A DNA stretch of 64,000 nt from [Actinobacillus] rossii. GTDB taxonomy: Bacteria > Pseudomonadota > Gammaproteobacteria > Enterobacterales > Pasteurellaceae. Location of the stretch: contig UFRQ01000003.1 of the NCBI GenBank assembly GCA_900444965.1, forward strand, positions 1,426,001-1,490,000, written 5' to 3'. The notes under the pieces are model-generated. The model was not told the origin of the DNA. It made no database searches and saw only the letters and a program-made list of their open reading frames with translations. A program made the translations under genes and the position numbers. Shown here in pieces: positions 61,164 to 64,000 of the stretch (the first letter of the stretch is position 1; every line of letters starts with the position of its first letter).

Positions 61164-62528
61164 ATGTCAGTCAAATATCAATTAAACCCACCGACAGTTT
61201 CTCTTTATAGAGAAAAAATGATTCATCAGATTTTATCTGATCCTTTATGTTTTGGTAGTGAGTTCAGACACAATGAGTGGCAACATAATGATGTTGCTAG
61301 TGCTTTAGGTTTACCTTGTGAATTAGAACAGAATGATGATATTGATTTTCGCAAAACAGTGAGAACGTTATTAGATAAACGCTTTCAACAAATTAAAGAT
61401 ATGGAATATTATCCTGAAAATGAAAGTATCAAACAAGGTTATGAGAATATTCAATTTTTGCATCAATTGCTTGGATTAACAGATGCAGAAGTGAAAATAT
61501 TATATTTTGCGTTCCATGTAAACGTAGAAAGTCCTTTAGTTTCACTATCTTATTGTTTAGAAAAAAAAGATTTCAGTCAAAGCTGTCAATTCTTAGCGAA
61601 TATATTAAGACTGCCATTGTCGGACGTAAAAATGGCACTGAAAAAACAAAGTAAATTGTTAAGTTACAATTTACTTGAACGAAATTTTTCCCCTGATCAA
61701 GTTCACGAGTTTGTTAATTGGGGAGAATTGATTGAATTTGATGATTTTGTGACACAGCCCTTAACTTCCGAGAATGTTTTGCAGCGTTGTGTCAAAGTCA
61801 CAGAAAAGCCAAATTTAGCATGGCAACATTTTGACCACCTTGATTCTATGCGTCAGACGATGCTGAATTATTTGCAGTATGCGATAAAAAGCGCAAAAAA
61901 AGGAGGCAATATCCTTATATATGGTAAACCAGGAACAGGGAAAACGGAATTTTCCGCATTGTTAGGTGAAATGTTAAATTTGTCGTCTTATACCATTGAA
62001 TATATGGATGAAGATGATGACGCATTGAAACCTGTCAAGCGATTAGTTTATTCTCGACTAGCTCAAAAATTACTCGGGTCACAACGGGCTGTTGTGATTT
62101 TTGATGAAATTGAAGATGTATTTTCTCATTCGTTATTTGAACGATCTGTTGCGCAAACTCATAAAGCTTGGACGAATAACTTATTGGAAACGAATCAGGT
62201 GCCGATGATTTGGCTTTCAAACGATGTGAGTTGTATGGATGCGGCATTTATTCGCCGTTTTGATATTGTATTTCAAATACCAGATTTACCGATATCACAT
62301 AAAGAAATACTCATTAAAAAGTTGGTTGGAGAGCATTTAAGTACAGAATATATTCACTATTTTGCTAAAGTGCGGTCGCTTTCGCCTGCGATTTTAGATC
62401 GTACCTTTACTGTGGTAAATCAATTGCAGCAGAGCAATCCTGAACAGGATTTTGTGGAACAGGCGATGACTTTGTTAAATCAAACCTTGCAAGCGCAAGG
62501 GCATAAAAAATTCAGCCGTTTTAACTGA
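61164..62528 (+). CDS. AAA+ ATPase, first half of a tandem-ATPase protein
   Basis: A 454-residue protein. An N-terminal helical region (about 1-215) of unknown function precedes an AAA+ module with Walker A GKPGTGKT (254-261), Walker B VVIFDEIED (310-318), a sensor Asn in WLSND and the arginine finger in AAFIRRFD. AAGGAG precedes the ATG. I know proteins in which this module is fused to a second AAA+ module like the one encoded next, in one chain of about 700 residues. One uptake signal inside suggests long residence. Confidence 0.82.
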   Translation: MSVKYQLNPPTVSLYREKMIHQILSDPLCFGSEFRHNEWQHNDVASALGLPCELEQNDDIDFRKTVRTLLDKRFQQIKDMEYYPENESIKQGYENIQFLHQLLGLTDAEVKILYFAFHVNVESPLVSLSYCLEKKDFSQSCQFLANILRLPLSDVKMALKKQSKLLSYNLLERNFSPDQVHEFVNWGELIEFDDFVTQPLTSENVLQRCVKVTEKPNLAWQHFDHLDSMRQTMLNYLQYAIKSAKKGGNILIYGKPGTGKTEFSALLGEMLNLSSYTIEYMDEDDDALKPVKRLVYSRLAQKLLGSQRAVVIFDEIEDVFSHSLFERSVAQTHKAWTNNLLETNQVPMIWLSNDVSCMDAAFIRRFDIVFQIPDLPISHKEILIKKLVGEHLSTEYIHYFAKVRSLSPAILDRTFTVVNQLQQSNPEQDFVEQAMTLLNQTLQAQGHKKFSRFN

Positions 62529-62533
62529 ATCAA

Positions 62534-63232
62534 TTGAATTATAATTTAGATTATGTGGCTTGTTCGGCAAATATTTATCAAGTTTCTGCTGGGTTAACGC
62601 GAACCAAACGTGGCCGAATTTGTTGTTATGGACCACCCGGAACAGGTAAAACCGCGTGGGCGAATTGGTTAGCTGAACAATGCAGTATGCCTGCATTAGT
62701 AAAAAAAGGTTCAGATTTATTGGATAAGTTTGTAGGGGGAACGGAGCAAAATATTGCGGCTGCGTTTGAAGAAGCGAAAGAAAAAGAGATGGTTTTAATT
62801 TTGGATGAAGTCGATTCTTTTTTATTTGCGCGTGAAAATGGTCAGCGTAGTTGGGAACATAGTTTAGTTAATGAAATGCTCACACAAATTGAATCTTTTG
62901 ATGGTTTACTGGTGGTGTCCACGAATTTAATGGATAATTTAGATCCTGCTGCACTGCGTCGCTTTGATTTGAAATTACATTTTGATTATCTCAAACCCGA
63001 ACAAAGCCAAAAATTAGCAAAGGAGCAAGCTAAAAAACTTGGCTTATCCGCTTTAACTGATGAAAACTTAAAAACACTCGAAATTTTGACCGCACTTACC
63101 CCCGGGGATTTCACCGCTGTTGCGCGCTGTCATCGTTTTGCACCGTTTGAACGTGTAGATGATTGGCTAGATGCGTTAAAAGAAGAGTGTGAATTGAAAC
63201 AAGTTAAAGTTAGTATAAAAATTGGTTTTTGA
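62534..63232 (+). CDS. AAA+ ATPase, second half of a tandem-ATPase protein
   Basis: A 232-residue AAA+ module with Walker A GPPGTGKT (33-40), FVGGTEQNIAAAFEEA, Walker B LILDEVDSF, sensor STNLMD and arginine finger ALRRFDLK. In this reading it starts with TTG without a ribosome site, 5 bases after the previous stop and in a different frame. Homologous proteins have both modules in one chain, so this is probably the 3' part of one gene interrupted by a frameshift near 62522-62536; translational restart is the alternative. Confidence 0.7.
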   Translation: MNYNLDYVACSANIYQVSAGLTRTKRGRICCYGPPGTGKTAWANWLAEQCSMPALVKKGSDLLDKFVGGTEQNIAAAFEEAKEKEMVLILDEVDSFLFARENGQRSWEHSLVNEMLTQIESFDGLLVVSTNLMDNLDPAALRRFDLKLHFDYLKPEQSQKLAKEQAKKLGLSALTDENLKTLEILTALTPGDFTAVARCHRFAPFERVDDWLDALKEECELKQVKVSIKIGF

Positions 63233-63249
63233 GCGAATAGATAATAATT

Positions 63250-63996
63250 ATGTGGAATATGACTTTTTGCCAACAAGCGGGCAATCGAAAAAAGCGTAAT
63301 CAAGATGCATTGTTTAATGGGGAAGCAGTGTTTCAATATCAATTGAAAAAAGCGGAAAAACGCACTATAAATCGACCGCACTTGTTGTTTGGTGTGGCTG
63401 ATGGGATTTCCCATAGCCAAACGCCGCATATTGCCAGTCGATATTGGATGGAGAAGTTAAGCCATTGCGAGAGTTTAACCCAAGATTGGGTACGGTCAAC
63501 ACATCAGCAATTTTGCGAAGAATTGGCTGAAACTTGTTTTGGCTCTGCTACTACGTTTGTTGCGGCTGAATTAAATAATAATGGCAAAGGCAAAATTTTA
63601 AATATTGGGGATAGTCGTGCCTATCTGATTAAGTCAACAGAAGAGTGGATTCAGCTCAGCTTTGATCATATTGTTTTAAATGATTTATTAGCCGAAAGTG
63701 CGGAGAAAAAATCGAAATATTTCGCCAGAATTTACTATTGTTTGTCAGATTGTCTGGTGGCGGATTTCTTGGCAACAGATTTTCGGATTCATTGTGCAGA
63801 ATTTCACTTAGAGCAAGGCGATTGCTTACTATTATGTTCTGATGGATTAACCAATTTTGTTCCTGAGATTATGCGTTTGAAAATTTGGCAAATGTTTCCT
63901 GACATGACGCAACGTTTAACGGCTTTGCGCAATTATGTACGCAAATATGCACATTATGATGATTTAACCATTGTGGTTTGCGAATATAAGAAATAA
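63250..63996 (+). CDS. PP2C-family protein phosphatase
   Basis: A 248-residue PPM/PP2C phosphatase. Conserved metal-site motifs are RNQDA (16-20), LFGVADGISH (Asp51, Gly52), GSATTFVAAEL, NIGDSRAYLI, LLCSDGLTNF and DDLTIVV, so the four metal aspartates are present. It should remove phosphate from Ser/Thr. It follows the AAA+ genes by 17 bases. Its TAA stop overlaps an ATG (63996-63998), so another gene, perhaps a kinase partner, probably starts at the edge. Ribosome site weak. Confidence 0.88.
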   Translation: MWNMTFCQQAGNRKKRNQDALFNGEAVFQYQLKKAEKRTINRPHLLFGVADGISHSQTPHIASRYWMEKLSHCESLTQDWVRSTHQQFCEELAETCFGSATTFVAAELNNNGKGKILNIGDSRAYLIKSTEEWIQLSFDHIVLNDLLAESAEKKSKYFARIYYCLSDCLVADFLATDFRIHCAEFHLEQGDCLLLCSDGLTNFVPEIMRLKIWQMFPDMTQRLTALRNYVRKYAHYDDLTIVVCEYKK

Positions 63997-64000
63997 TGTA

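Noticed and set aside
62515..62540. Programmed -1 ribosomal frameshift joining the two AAA+ frames
   Set aside because: The available heptamer T TTT AAC would force the second tRNA onto TAA after slipping, so it does not re-pair, and no clear downstream stem was found.

Overview
The window comes from a Haemophilus-type member of the Pasteurellaceae. The AT-rich DNA is studded on both strands with the 9-base uptake signal AAGTGCGGT/ACCGCACTT, and several gene runs match the order I know from H. influenzae (dksA-pcnB-folK beside rec2-msbA-lpxK-kdsB then uvrC; rnfABCDGE-nth; argR divergent from mdh; csdA-csdE with a nuclease gene). No rRNA, tRNA, CRISPR array, insertion sequence or prophage was recognised. 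Species cannot be fixed from the sequence alone.

Layout. 1-4.9 kb: end of sucD, a small lipoprotein, a modE-menI-hemH operon divergent from a lone modA, and tehB. 4.9-9.5 kb: pseudouridine catabolism (psuK-psuG-psuT) with a palindromic operator and a perfect CRP site, then a ribonucleoside hydrolase. 9.5-15 kb: an afu-type sugar-phosphate ABC transporter with two tandem binding-protein genes and a CRP site placed for class II activation. 15-17.2 kb: metR with azlCD. 17.2-28.5 kb: csdAE, nuclease, lrgAB, a dGTPase-like gene, yfcH-argR, mdh, prmB/smrB, lpxL/hldE. 28.5-36.2 kb: rnfABCDGE-nth-cueR, with four 150-bp repeat units in rnfC, and sanA. 36.4-50 kb: metX under a MetJ-like box, folK-pcnB-dksA, rec2 (DNA uptake), msbA-lpxK-kdsB (lipid A/Kdo), a frameshifted yidB-like gene, a DUF4198 protein, uvrC and a glycosylase-fold protein. 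50.5-55.5 kb: selD, thiI, degQ, zapG.

55.6-64 kb looks accessory. dat-ddc (1,3-diaminopropane synthesis) lack Hin-type uptake signals internally, carry one full Actinobacillus-type uptake signal and five back-to-back hairpins between them, and follow a structured leader whose fold resembles a glycine riboswitch but lacks its invariant core. After this comes a wrecked WYL-type regulator, a DUF3883/PD-(D/E)xK-like protein, a tandem-AAA+ ATPase split in two frames and a PP2C-type phosphatase. The DUF3883 and AAA+ promoters share a GCGACA-N5-TGTCGC type palindrome, which ties these genes into one regulatory unit. The stop codon of the phosphatase overlaps an ATG at the right edge, so the unit probably continues outside the window. 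This is the best candidate here for an undescribed system.

Uptake signals are often placed as inverted pairs just after genes, where they double as transcription terminators. Many other intergenic gaps hold perfect palindromes with 3-base loops.
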